Origin: Virgibacillus sp. NKC19-16
GTDB lineage: Bacteria > Bacillota > Bacilli > Bacillales > Amphibacillaceae
Length of the DNA stretch: 64,000 bases
Direction: 5' to 3'
NCBI RefSeq assembly: GCF_021560035.1
Contig: NZ_CP074373.1
Coordinates: 3,592,001 to 3,656,000, forward strand
This document shows positions 9,168 to 18,227 of the stretch, piece after piece (position 1 is the stretch's first letter; each line of letters begins with the position of its first letter). A model generated the notes under the pieces. The model searched no databases. It had not been told where the DNA came from and saw only the letters and a list, made by a program, of their open reading frames with translations. A program made the position numbers and the translations under genes.

Positions 9168-9204
9168 TTATGAAGCAGAAGGTCCAGCCCCGAGGTTCCA
9201 AGAG

Positions 9205-9345
9205 GCCGCTCCCGGTTTTATATTATTCTCTCCCGATTTAGAGGTGTTCTCTCGGCTTCGATGTTCTTTCTCCCGTTTCAGCCCGGTCTCTCCCGATTTC
9301 AACACATCCTCTCCCGTTTATCCCCGCCTCTCTCCCGATTTACTA
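9205..9345. repeat. Array A of CTCTCCCGATTT repeat, period 19-21 nt
   Basis: Seven copies of a core TCTCCCG[A/G]TTT start at intervals of 19-21 nt (TCCCG at about 9210, 9231, 9252, 9271, 9291, 9312 and 9333; the third is degenerate). The spacing drifts, so no frame is kept. The array lies between the truncated propeller gene and the 3' end of the HAAS-type membrane protein gene. Confidence 0.75.
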
Positions 9346-10017
9346 TATAGCCTTTCTCACCCTTCGTGCTACCAAAAACAATATAACTCCAAGCAATAAG
9401 GCCACATAGAAGGGAATCTGCATAGTCGGACCAAATTCAGGTGTGACATAGATAACTAGCATAAATACACCCATCGCAATAATACCAATGAGACTAGACA
9501 AAAGGAATTCCGCTACTTTATTTATCTTTTTAAAGCAAGACCAGCGAATATATTTGATAACAAAATATAGAAGTACAAATGCTACAGCGATATTTAGCAA
9601 GGTTTTAAAAGCTAAGGACCCCAAATAATAGGTTTCTGTTAATGGCTCTATACCAAGCACATAATGACTAAACAACGTAGCAATTCCGGATAAAAAGGCA
9701 ATACTAGCTAGGAAATACATCACACCCATTGTAAAATGCTGCATGCGTTCCTTCGTCACCATTTTAGGAAGTTCTCCAATTATTTCATCCGCATATTTCT
9801 TCGGCTCCTGTCCAAATACTTCCTCCGCTGTTTTCCCCTCTGCTTGCGCCTCCACTAAATGATCCAGTAACTCTGTTAGAATTTCTTCCGTTTCCTGATC
9901 GGATTTGTCATAGGAGAGGCGCACATAGACCAGCATATCCTCATAATACTCCTTGTTTTCTTTGGTTAGCTGTTTTCGTTTTTCATTATTAATTTGAATC
10001 AATTCTTTTGCATCCAT
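9343..10017 (-). CDS. HAAS/DUF1129-type membrane protein partner of PadR
   Basis: This 224-residue protein has a charged N-terminal domain (about residues 1-95: NNEKRKQLTKENKEYYEDM, then ELLDHLVEAQ) and four to five membrane helices. That plan matches DUF1129/HAAS-domain proteins, which are regularly encoded next to PadR regulators. The ATG is one base after the PadR stop and is preceded by AAGGAGGG, so the two are translationally linked. The 3' end touches repeat array A. Its biochemical role is unknown. Confidence 0.7.
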   Translation of the reverse strand: MDAKELIQINNEKRKQLTKENKEYYEDMLVYVRLSYDKSDQETEEILTELLDHLVEAQAEGKTAEEVFGQEPKKYADEIIGELPKMVTKERMQHFTMGVMYFLASIAFLSGIATLFSHYVLGIEPLTETYYLGSLAFKTLLNIAVAFVLLYFVIKYIRWSCFKKINKVAEFLLSSLIGIIAMGVFMLVIYVTPEFGPTMQIPFYVALLLGVILFLVARRVRKAI

Positions 10018-10018
10018 G

Positions 10019-10351
10019 TTAGCCCTCCTTATTTAATAAACGGTCTACCGGTGCCTTGAGCCCTTCCCAGTTCGTTTTAAAATCAGCTAACGCCTCAAAC
10101 CCCGCCTCCGTCAGATAATAATATTTCCGATTTGGGCCGGTCGCTGACTTTTTCATTTCTCCTCTAATCAGCTTTTCTTTTTGCAGCCGAAGCAGGATGG
10201 GGTAAATGGAACCCTCACTAACGGAAAGCCCGTAATCCTGAAGCTTTACAGATAATTCATACCCATATACAGCCTGACGTGCGATTACCTGGAGGATGCA
10301 CCCCTCCAATACTCCTTTTAATAATTGACTTCTTATCGACAAATACTCCAC
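10019..10351 (-). CDS. PadR family transcriptional regulator
   Basis: This is a compact 110-residue winged-helix repressor of the PadR type. The core RSQLLKGVLEGCIL, YGYELSVKL, SEGSIYPILLRLQKEKLI and YYLTEAG motifs are all present. The start could be GTG at 10351 or TTG at 10342; the latter would give the usual family N-terminus MSIRSQLLKG. It is the first gene of a two-gene unit with the HAAS-type membrane protein and probably represses its own promoter. Confidence 0.85.
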   Translation of the reverse strand: MEYLSIRSQLLKGVLEGCILQVIARQAVYGYELSVKLQDYGLSVSEGSIYPILLRLQKEKLIRGEMKKSATGPNRKYYYLTEAGFEALADFKTNWEGLKAPVDRLLNKEG

Positions 10352-10398
10352 CTACCTTGTATAGCAATATAGCTGCATAAAAAAATTTACGTTACCTC

Positions 10399-10423
10399 TA
10401 TATGTATCTTGTAATACAATATA
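10399..10423. promoter_or_regulatory. Candidate PadR operator
   Basis: TGTAT (10403-10407) and ATACA (10414-10418) form an inverted repeat in AT-rich DNA about 50 nt upstream of the PadR gene. PadR family operators often have this ATGT/ACAT-like form. A short degenerate pair of CTCTCC units lies further upstream near 10507-10540. Confidence 0.4.
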
Positions 10424-10665
10424 GTTTAGCAGAAAGTTAACTAACTTGCAATACATGTTAGCGGTTTTTTGCTGTCTAGATTTAAGTTCCCTGATTCTGT
10501 TGATGGCTTTCCGTTTCTCGGTGTTCTCTCCTGAATTAGCAAAATGAGAAACTGAATACGAGAGCACTACAAAGCGAAGTGAGTGATGCCACGAGATCCA
10601 AGTGTTAAATTTTGGAAAATAAAGTCTTAATACTAGCTGTTAGAGCAAGGGGCATATGGTAGAGC

Positions 10666-10810
10666 GGCCTCCCGTTTCAGCCAAGTTCTTTCCCGGTTTA
10701 GTGCCGCGCTCTCCCGGTTTCGGGGTGTTCTCTCCCGATTTGGTGCGGCTCCCTCCCGGTTTCGATGTTGTTTCTCCCGTTTTGAGGCTCGGCTCTCCCG
10801 TTTCCACGCC
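10666..10810. repeat. Array B of CTCTCCCGRTTT repeat, exact 21-nt period
   Basis: Seven copies of TCCCG start at 10670, 10691, 10712, 10733, 10754, 10775 and 10796, which is exactly 21 nt apart each time, with a degenerate eighth near 10817. The core is TCTCCCG[A/G]TTT and about ten bases between cores vary. On the minus strand the array keeps an open frame (10640-10840) that would encode seven-residue units such as KPGERGT and KSGENTP, but there is no convincing ribosome site. It lies just downstream of the nrdF terminator. Confidence 0.85.
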
Positions 10811-10837
10811 GCACTTTTCCACAGCTCCTCTTAAACA

Positions 10838-10876
10838 CAAAAAGCGGAGACGATCAGCTCCACGCCAATCATCTCC
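10838..10876 (-). terminator. Terminator of nrd operon
   Basis: GGAGACGAT (10846-10854) pairs with ATCATCTCC (10868-10876), followed by a T-run on the minus strand. It closely resembles the hairpin at 7314-7349, and both are followed by CTCCCG repeats. Confidence 0.75.
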
Positions 10877-10885
10877 ACCAAAATA

Positions 10886-11929
10886 TTATAGATCATCAAA
10901 CCCATTCAAATCACTCGTCTTGGTATACTGCCTGGACTTCTGTTCAAAGAAGTCTGTCTTCGTTCCATCAAAGTTATCCACATAGGCACGGATCCACTTC
11001 ATTGGATTTTCCACATGTCGTGGATAGACTTCTTCCAGCCCCATCATTCGCAGCATCTTATTTGCGCGGTATTTAATATAGCCTGCCATTTCTTCAAGGT
11101 CGATGCCTTCCACATCTGCCAGTACATAATTTGACCACTCGATTTCCAGCTCAACCGAATCCTGAAAATGCGTATAAACCCAATCGGTAAATTCAGCTGT
11201 ATTGTATTCCGGGTTTTCACTCAGTGTTGCGCGGAACAGTTCTGCAATGAAGCGTCCGTGCTCGAGTTCATCACGGTTAATATAGCTGATCATCGTTGAT
11301 GTACCGACCATTTTGTTGTGTCGTGCCAGGTTATAGAAAAACGCAAAGCCGGAATAGAAGAACATCCCCTCAAGCAAGGACGTGTACACAAGCGTCTTCA
11401 GGATATTTTCGATAGTTGGTTCTTCAACGAATGCGTTATATTGCTTGATCAGATTCTCATTTCGCTTCAAGAGTACAGGATCTTTTCTCCCGAGATCAAA
11501 AGATTCATTTTGCTCATCCAGCGATACGACGGATGAAAGTACATAGGAGTAGCTTTCATTATGCACCGCTTCCTGCTGAGCCATAACTGCCATAATCGAT
11601 TGTACCGATGCATCAGTTGAATACAGGGACAAAAGCAGGGCAGTTCTCGTTTGTGGACCGTCCAATGTGGATAATAGGCCAATTATTTTCAAATATGCCT
11701 CCTGCTCTGATTCAGGCAAAGCGCGAAACTGCTTCACATCACCGGACATGTTGACTTCATCTGCCTGCCAATAGTTACCCACAAGCCGCTTATAGATCTT
11801 ATACCAATGTGGATAAGCAATGTTATTCCAATTCAAAATCCCGCTCGACTTACCCCCAAACAATCCGGTTGATTTATTCGGATTACGCGGTTCCAACGTT
11901 TTCGCCTTCTCAAGCATAGCTCTTGGCAT
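10886..11929 (-). CDS. nrdF: Class I ribonucleotide reductase, radical subunit beta
   Basis: The 347-residue beta subunit holds the metal centre and radical that start reduction of ribonucleotides by the alpha subunit. All canonical ligands are present: D90, E120 and H123 (EAVH), E187 (LEGMFF), E221 and H224 (ELEH), with the radical tyrosine Y127 four residues after H123. It therefore is not the metal-free class Ie type. AGAAGGAG lies 9 nt before the ATG. The gene overlaps the end of the flavodoxin gene by 20 nt and is the last of the nrd operon. Confidence 0.93.
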   Translation of the reverse strand: MPRAMLEKAKTLEPRNPNKSTGLFGGKSSGILNWNNIAYPHWYKIYKRLVGNYWQADEVNMSGDVKQFRALPESEQEAYLKIIGLLSTLDGPQTRTALLLSLYSTDASVQSIMAVMAQQEAVHNESYSYVLSSVVSLDEQNESFDLGRKDPVLLKRNENLIKQYNAFVEEPTIENILKTLVYTSLLEGMFFYSGFAFFYNLARHNKMVGTSTMISYINRDELEHGRFIAELFRATLSENPEYNTAEFTDWVYTHFQDSVELEIEWSNYVLADVEGIDLEEMAGYIKYRANKMLRMMGLEEVYPRHVENPMKWIRAYVDNFDGTKTDFFEQKSRQYTKTSDLNGFDDL

Positions 11930-12344
11930 TTTGTAACACTCCTTCTACCCATTTATCTATTATCTCTTCCTGGCTTCCCCGAGGTGATTGCTCAATCTTC
12001 AAACCGTCCCAGCGGCTGTGATAAAATTTCGCAAGTTTATCCACAGCCCTGCAAAACAATTCCTCACCGCCAAATTGGGTATCCCCTGTTCCAAATACGG
12101 CAATATTATCCGGTTTATAGCCAACTTCTAGCACGAAGTCCTTCACCTCATCTGGTGTGTTACCGTATTCCCACGTGAATGTTCCGAGAAAGATATAATC
12201 ATACATTTCGGGATCTATTGGGACATCGATTCCGATAAGATGCCGCTCCACAGATAGATTTTCGCACCTTAGCTTTGTTTCAATATAATCCGCTACCTCT
12301 TCTGTATTTCCGCTATAGGATAAATAAGCAATTAAGGTTCTCAA
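11910..12344 (-). CDS. Flavodoxin of the nrd operon (NrdI-like role)
   Basis: This 144-residue flavodoxin has the FMN phosphate loop SYSGNTEE at residues 9-16, a second FMN loop near GTFTWEYGN and a third near GTGDTQFGG. It sits between nrdE and nrdF, overlapping nrdE by 4 nt (ATGA) and nrdF by 20 nt. NrdI flavodoxins activate the dimanganese centre of class Ib NrdF, and the position suggests that role here. The sequence looks more like an ordinary flavodoxin than like E. coli NrdI, so the role is inferred. Confidence 0.8.
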   Translation of the reverse strand: MRTLIAYLSYSGNTEEVADYIETKLRCENLSVERHLIGIDVPIDPEMYDYIFLGTFTWEYGNTPDEVKDFVLEVGYKPDNIAVFGTGDTQFGGEELFCRAVDKLAKFYHSRWDGLKIEQSPRGSQEEIIDKWVEGVLQNAKSYA

Positions 12345-14575
12345 CTTTCACACCACTCACATTCTTCGATTTCATTTGCTGTTGAACGAACATAATACGT
12401 CGTCTTCAATCCTTGCTTCCATGCCTGCAAATGTACATCCAATAGTACCGACGCGCGAATCGTATTCGGTACATATATATTGAATGAAATGCTTTGATCA
12501 ATATGCTTTTGACGTGCTGCATTTTGCCTGACTGACCAGCGCTGATCCACAATATAAGCGGAACGGCGGTAGATCTCGTATGTGTTATGATTTAAATTAG
12601 GTGCGGTTGTTGGTATTTTAAAATCCTTCTTTTCCTCATTGTAAAAAGGCTTAAAAATTGGATCGATACTTGCTGTTGACCCTGCAATCATAGAGGTGCT
12701 TGAGTTAGGTGCCACTGCCATTAAATACCCATTACGCATCCCATTTGCTTCTACTTCCCCTTTTAACGCCATCCACTTATCATCCGTGTAGCCTTTTTGC
12801 TTAAAGTAAGTTCCATCACTCCACTTGCTGCCTTCAAACGCAGGATAACTTCCTTTTTCCTTACTTAATTCCATGCTGTTTTTTATCGTCAAATAAGCAA
12901 TTTTTTCATACAATTCATCGGCAAATGTGACCGATTCCTCTGTTTCCCATTTTATATCCTTCAGGGCTAACAAGTGATGCCAACCAAAGGTTCCAAGCCC
13001 GATTGCACGGTATTTATGATTGGTTAACTGCGTTTGTTTTATCGGCAATGTGTTAATGTCAATCACATTATCCAGCATGCGTACCTGAATTTTAATCAAC
13101 CGTTCCAGTACATCATCCGGTACAGCTTTTCCGAGGTTAATGGAGCTCAAGTTACAAACAACATAGTCACCTGTCTTGTATTTTTTAACAATCGTATCTT
13201 CATTTTCAATAAATTCTTCGACAAACTCACTTGGTGACTGGTTTTGTGTGATTTCCGTACATAAATTAGAACAATAAATCATGCCATTATGCGGATTGCT
13301 GTTCTGCCGGTTCACCTCATCACGGTAAAACATGAATGGTGTGCCTGATTCGAGCTGTGACTTCATAATCCGTTTCATGATATCAATTGCGGAGACGCTT
13401 CTTTTCGAAAGCAGCTCGGACTGAACACATTCCTCGTATTTCCTGCGCCACACCCCGTCTCCTCTTTCCTCATCATAAAAGTCTTCCAGCGAATAGCCCA
13501 TCACTTGTCTCACTTCATGTGGATCAAATAAATACCAATCCTCGCGATTCTCCACTTTTTCCATAAAGTAGTCCGGCAGCGTAACCCCTGTAAAAATATC
13601 ATGGGCGCGCATTCGATCGTCCCCGTTATTTAATTTTAAATCAAGAAAGGGTTCGATATCCTTATGCCACACATCCAAATAAATTGCGATCGCACCTTTT
13701 CTCGTCCCAAGCTGATCCACACTCACTGCTGTATTATTCAGCTGTTTAATCCATGGAACAACGCCGCTGGACATCCCTTGAAATCCTTTGATCGCACTGC
13801 CGCGGCTGCGAATTTTACCCATGTAAACGCCAATGCCGCCGCCGTTTTTCGATAGTTTGGCAATATCGGTATTACTGTCATAGATCGATTGCAGGCTGTC
13901 GTCGACGGTATCTATGAAGCAGCTGGAGAGTTGGCCATGCGTTTTTCCAGCATTTGTTAATGTGGGTGTTGCGACTGTCATGTATAGGTTGCTGAGTGCC
14001 CAATATGCTTCGGTAACAAGACCGGTCCGCTCAGACTTAGGTTCATCCTGCATGAGATACATCGCAATAATCATCCAGCGCTCCTGTGGCAGTTCATATG
14101 TATTTTTCCCGTGATCGGTTGCGAGATATCTTGTTGCGATGGAATATAAACCTAAATAATTGAAAAGCAGATCACGATCCGATTCAATATATTCGGCGAG
14201 GCGATCGATTTCCTCTTTTGTATATTTGTCCAGTATGGCCTCCGAATAGATCCCTTTGTGCGTAAGTGTGTGGATAAGTGTATAAAAATTTCCATACCGA
14301 ATCGCGGGATCATACTGCCGGTTCTCTCCTGCTTGGCGGTAGAGTTCCTGCAAATAAATCCGGCTTGCGAGATAGGTCCACTCGGTACTTACCTCGTCGA
14401 TGTTTTCGAGTGCATTTTTGATTAGAACTTCCGCCATTTTTTCCGGCGCAGCATTCGACTGAATTGCTCGTAGTGATTTTTCTTTGTATTTTTCTGTGTT
14501 GATAGATAAATTTTCCGCCGCGCGGTCGATCTTTTGAATGATATGCTCCTGATTTGCTGTTGCTACTGTGATCAT
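12341..14575 (-). CDS. nrdE: Class I ribonucleotide reductase, catalytic subunit alpha
   Basis: The 744-residue alpha subunit reduces ribonucleoside diphosphates. The active-site set N437, C439 and E441 is seen in SNLCTE; the redox cysteine pair is C219 (SSCFID) and C474 (VVCNLSS); the C-terminal CEWC (C739, C742) is the shuttle pair re-reduced by thioredoxin or glutaredoxin-like proteins. The N-terminus looks like a shortened ATP-cone. It heads the operon nrdE-flavodoxin-nrdF and lies behind a cobalamin riboswitch with its own terminator, so expression should fall when adenosylcobalamin is plentiful. Confidence 0.94.
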   Translation of the reverse strand: MITVATANQEHIIQKIDRAAENLSINTEKYKEKSLRAIQSNAAPEKMAEVLIKNALENIDEVSTEWTYLASRIYLQELYRQAGENRQYDPAIRYGNFYTLIHTLTHKGIYSEAILDKYTKEEIDRLAEYIESDRDLLFNYLGLYSIATRYLATDHGKNTYELPQERWMIIAMYLMQDEPKSERTGLVTEAYWALSNLYMTVATPTLTNAGKTHGQLSSCFIDTVDDSLQSIYDSNTDIAKLSKNGGGIGVYMGKIRSRGSAIKGFQGMSSGVVPWIKQLNNTAVSVDQLGTRKGAIAIYLDVWHKDIEPFLDLKLNNGDDRMRAHDIFTGVTLPDYFMEKVENREDWYLFDPHEVRQVMGYSLEDFYDEERGDGVWRRKYEECVQSELLSKRSVSAIDIMKRIMKSQLESGTPFMFYRDEVNRQNSNPHNGMIYCSNLCTEITQNQSPSEFVEEFIENEDTIVKKYKTGDYVVCNLSSINLGKAVPDDVLERLIKIQVRMLDNVIDINTLPIKQTQLTNHKYRAIGLGTFGWHHLLALKDIKWETEESVTFADELYEKIAYLTIKNSMELSKEKGSYPAFEGSKWSDGTYFKQKGYTDDKWMALKGEVEANGMRNGYLMAVAPNSSTSMIAGSTASIDPIFKPFYNEEKKDFKIPTTAPNLNHNTYEIYRRSAYIVDQRWSVRQNAARQKHIDQSISFNIYVPNTIRASVLLDVHLQAWKQGLKTTYYVRSTANEIEECEWCES

Positions 14576-14602
14576 GAATAAATTCCCCTTTGTTATAAAT
14601 TA

Positions 14603-14632
14603 AAAAACCGCTCACCTCATGGGATGAACGGT
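14603..14632 (-). terminator. Expression-platform terminator of cobalamin riboswitch
   Basis: A GC-rich hairpin (arms about 14609-14617 and 14622-14632) followed by six Ts (14603-14608) lies between the aptamer and nrdE. The position suits a transcription-terminating riboswitch. Confidence 0.8.
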
Positions 14633-14683
14633 AAATAACAACACAAATAATGCCGCTTCACCTTTCCCTCACCCCGGAGAAAT

Positions 14684-14840
14684 GATACTGTCAAGCTATG
14701 GCAGGTCTCCTGACTTGTGCTTCTACCTCCTAGAGTCCTTCCCGTATGTTAAAATACAGTGGTTATCCCTCATCGTCCACACGTACAGTTGCGGGGGCAG
14801 TTCCAGCTTTGAACTGGATTCCCTTTTCAGACAGCAATTA
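14684..14840 (-). ncRNA. Cobalamin (AdoCbl) riboswitch
   Basis: The minus strand shows the main parts of a cobalamin aptamer in order. P1 can form between GACAGCAATT (14830-14839, plus strand) and GATACTGTC (14684-14692). The 5' segment reads TGAAAAGGGAATCC, the core GCCCCCGCAACTGTA follows, and the B12 box AGTCAGGAGACCTGCC is complete at 14700-14715. A terminator and nrdE follow. This layout controls B12-independent ribonucleotide reductases in genomes that also have a B12-dependent one. Confidence 0.93.
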
Positions 14841-14858
14841 CTATCACCGTAGCTCAAA

Positions 14859-14904
14859 ATACTATATATGGTTATACTTAACTAATTTATTCTCTATATG
14901 TTGT
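14859..14904 (-). promoter_or_regulatory. Pair of candidate NrdR boxes
   Basis: Two AT-rich 16-mers at 14859-14874 (minus strand TAACCATATATAGTAT) and 14889-14904 (ACAACATATAGAGAAT) match 12 and 11 positions of the NrdR consensus ACACWATATATWGTGT. They start 30 nt apart, close to the usual three-turn spacing. They lie upstream of the riboswitch, where the nrd promoter must be. Confidence 0.5.
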
Positions 14905-14965
14905 ATCCAACTCTAGCATACAGTCTAATAGAATGCAATGATTTTTTACCTGTTTTTTCCCCGGA

Positions 14966-15871
14966 TTAACTCTGAAACTGCTCAAGACGCACGAAGAATT
15001 CTTTTAAAAATTGATAGAATAATTTTTCTGTTGGAAGTAATTGACGATCTGACGGCACGATAACTCCTACCGTTCTGGTGACATTTGGTGTAGTAATCGG
15101 CATCTTCACCGTTGCACGGGGCAAATTATCAACGAGTGTTATCTCCGGTATGAGAGATACTCCGAGCCCTGCAGAGACCAATCCTTTTATGGCATCAATA
15201 TCCTTGCCCTCAAAGGAAACGTTCGGTTCAAATCCAAGTTGCCTGCATGCATCAATCGTAATATTGCGCAGGACAAAGTTTTCCGGAAACAATACAAAGG
15301 AGTCATCTCTTAATTCATTCAAATGCAGGGAATCGGATCCTGCAAGCGGGTGACTTGCCGGCAATAATGCTGCCATATTTTCCGAAAAAAGGATTGTACC
15401 CTCTAATTTCTTTTCCTTTACCGGGACAGGTCCCAGTAATGCCATATTGATTTCACCCTTGATGACGGCCTGTTTTAGTTCATAATAGGATTCTTGATTT
15501 AATTTAAACTTCACATTCGGGTAGCGCTCCCGAAATGCAGAAATCGCTGTTGGCAGAATATAACTCGCTACACTGCTGGGAAACCCAATATGGATCGTCC
15601 CCATCTCCGGATCTGTGTACTCTTCAATAATTTGAGAAACATCGTCAATAACATGAATGGCATTTTCCATCCGGTCTAAGAATACCTTTCCGATCGAAGT
15701 TAAACGGACGTTCCTCCCCTCACGTATAAATAAATCAACACCAAGTTCTGCCTCCAGGTTAAAAATTTGCCGGCTAACCGCAGATTGTGCTACATGCAGG
15801 GTATCAGCCGCCCTTGTCACATGTTCTTGCTTTGCAACCTCAATGAAATATTTAATCTGTTTCAGTTCCAT
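14966..15871 (-). CDS. LysR family regulator, GltC-like
   Basis: This 301-residue LysR regulator has its winged HTH at residues 1-60 (MELKQIKYFIEVAKQEHVT, then AQSAVSRQIFNLEAELGVDLF) and a periplasmic-binding-like effector domain after residue 90. It is similar to GltC, the glutamate-synthase activator of Bacillus. The ATG at 15871 has GAGGTG six bases upstream; an earlier in-frame start at 15892 is less likely. It is divergent from gdhA, so regulation of gdhA in response to nitrogen or 2-oxoglutarate is likely but inferred. Confidence 0.85.
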   Translation of the reverse strand: MELKQIKYFIEVAKQEHVTRAADTLHVAQSAVSRQIFNLEAELGVDLFIREGRNVRLTSIGKVFLDRMENAIHVIDDVSQIIEEYTDPEMGTIHIGFPSSVASYILPTAISAFRERYPNVKFKLNQESYYELKQAVIKGEINMALLGPVPVKEKKLEGTILFSENMAALLPASHPLAGSDSLHLNELRDDSFVLFPENFVLRNITIDACRQLGFEPNVSFEGKDIDAIKGLVSAGLGVSLIPEITLVDNLPRATVKMPITTPNVTRTVGVIVPSDRQLLPTEKLFYQFLKEFFVRLEQFQS

Positions 15872-15919
15872 AACACTCACCTCTTTGTCCATTATCGCAT
15901 ATTGGCATTGATTTCATCT

Positions 15920-15946
15920 ATAATTGATATTGCTTCGATGAATTAT
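15920..15946. promoter_or_regulatory. LysR-box-like dyad between regulator and gdhA
   Basis: ATAATTGAT (15920-15928) and ATGAATTAT (15938-15946) form a 9-bp inverted repeat with one mismatch across a 9-nt spacer, in the divergent promoter region. This is the usual place for the LysR recognition site. Confidence 0.5.
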
Positions 15947-16000
15947 TTTTTGTAAACTAGAATAGTATTAGCTAATTTTCCAACAAAAATTTTCACTTAA

Positions 16001-17419
<1,419 letters not shown>

Positions 17420-17430
17420 TAATTTTTGAA

Positions 17431-17458
17431 ACATGCAGAGGTTATCTGCATGTTTTTT
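17431..17458 (+). terminator. gdhA terminator
   Basis: ACATGCAG (17431-17438) pairs perfectly with CTGCATGT (17446-17453) and runs into six Ts. Confidence 0.85.
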
Positions 17459-17539
17459 ATTTTGGCTCATTTCATAAGTATTATTGCTTTTAAATCTTCG
17501 TAGTTGATATAAAAGAGGACGTAGTGACAATTTTTTGCA

Positions 17540-17665
17540 AACACTGGTTGAAAGCAGCGACTCGCTCCGGAAACCCATTTCGCGCACCTTAGGGCGGATG
17601 GTGAGCCCCCTCGTCAGTTCGGATAAGCGAAGTGCCGTGACTCCTGCGGGAACAAATTTTTTCGG
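17540..17665. repeat. Bacillaceae-type intergenic repeat
   Basis: GCGACTCGCTCCGG and GTGACTCCTGCGGGAAC flank a GC-rich core in an otherwise AT-rich gap. Pairs of these two motifs recur in intergenic DNA of many Bacillaceae, so this is probably a dispersed non-coding repeat. Nothing else is seen between the gdhA terminator and 17690. Confidence 0.5.
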
Positions 17666-17689
17666 TCTTTATTTCACAATTGATGCTAA

Positions 17690-17730
17690 ATAAGCAAGCA
17701 AACAGTGGTTACCCACTGCATGCTTGCTTA
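17690..17730. terminator. Terminator of carnitine operon
   Basis: ATAAGCAAGCA and CAGTGG pair with CCACTG and TGCTTGCTTAT around a short loop. It lies 4 nt beyond the thioesterase stop on the minus strand. Confidence 0.75.
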
Positions 17731-17733
17731 TTT

Positions 17734-18210
17734 TCACTTCTTCCTTCTAATCCCAATCACACGTCCAACTTCGGCAGGTTTTTCATCAGGTGTATGAGCT
17801 TCAGCCAATCCCTTTACCTCAGAATAAATTGGATCCGGAAATGGTGCGGGCTTTCCTGTTGTCTGATCAATCCCCATGAGCATTTGTTCACTCGTTGCGG
17901 CTCGTTTGCCATCTTTTCCATACAACTCATAAAGGACATGTGCACGCTTCTCGTCATAATCAATCAGTTGCAAATGTACCTCAAATGGCTCGTGACGTTT
18001 CATTTCTGCTAAATAACAGACATGGTTTTCCAATGTAAACGTCGTGTACTGCTTTTCATCACGAAAACTTTCGTCCAAACCGATCGCTTTCATAAACGCG
18101 TCAACACCCCAACTGAATACACGCACATATTCTGCATCATTCATGTGCCCATTATAATCGATCCATTCATCCCTTACGTTATTTTGTAGAATTACTTTTG
18201 CTGTTCCCAC
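17734..18210 (-). CDS. cdhB: Thioesterase of carnitine degradation (betainyl-CoA thioesterase-like)
   Basis: This 158-residue hot-dog thioesterase has the family signature DYNGHMNDAEYVRVF at about residues 18-32. In its operon it should release glycine betaine from betainyl-CoA, the last step of carnitine breakdown as known for CdhB of Pseudomonas. I chose GTG at 18210, preceded by GGAGGGG at 7 nt; the longer ATG frame at 18258 overlaps the dehydrogenase gene and begins with residues unlike the family. Function is inferred from gene order. Confidence 0.78.
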   Translation of the reverse strand: MGTAKVILQNNVRDEWIDYNGHMNDAEYVRVFSWGVDAFMKAIGLDESFRDEKQYTTFTLENHVCYLAEMKRHEPFEVHLQLIDYDEKRAHVLYELYGKDGKRAATSEQMLMGIDQTTGKPAPFPDPIYSEVKGLAEAHTPDEKPAEVGRVIGIRRKK

Positions 18211-18227
18211 TTTAGGTCCCCTCCATA

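Noticed and set aside
10352-10567. 71-codon minus-strand frame upstream of padR
   Set aside because: It covers the PadR promoter and operator region and reads as low-complexity sequence; no good start.
10640-10840. Seven-residue-repeat peptide (KPGERGT type) encoded by array B
   Set aside because: Frame stays open because the period is 21 nt, but no ribosome site is seen and array A keeps no frame; treated as DNA repeat.
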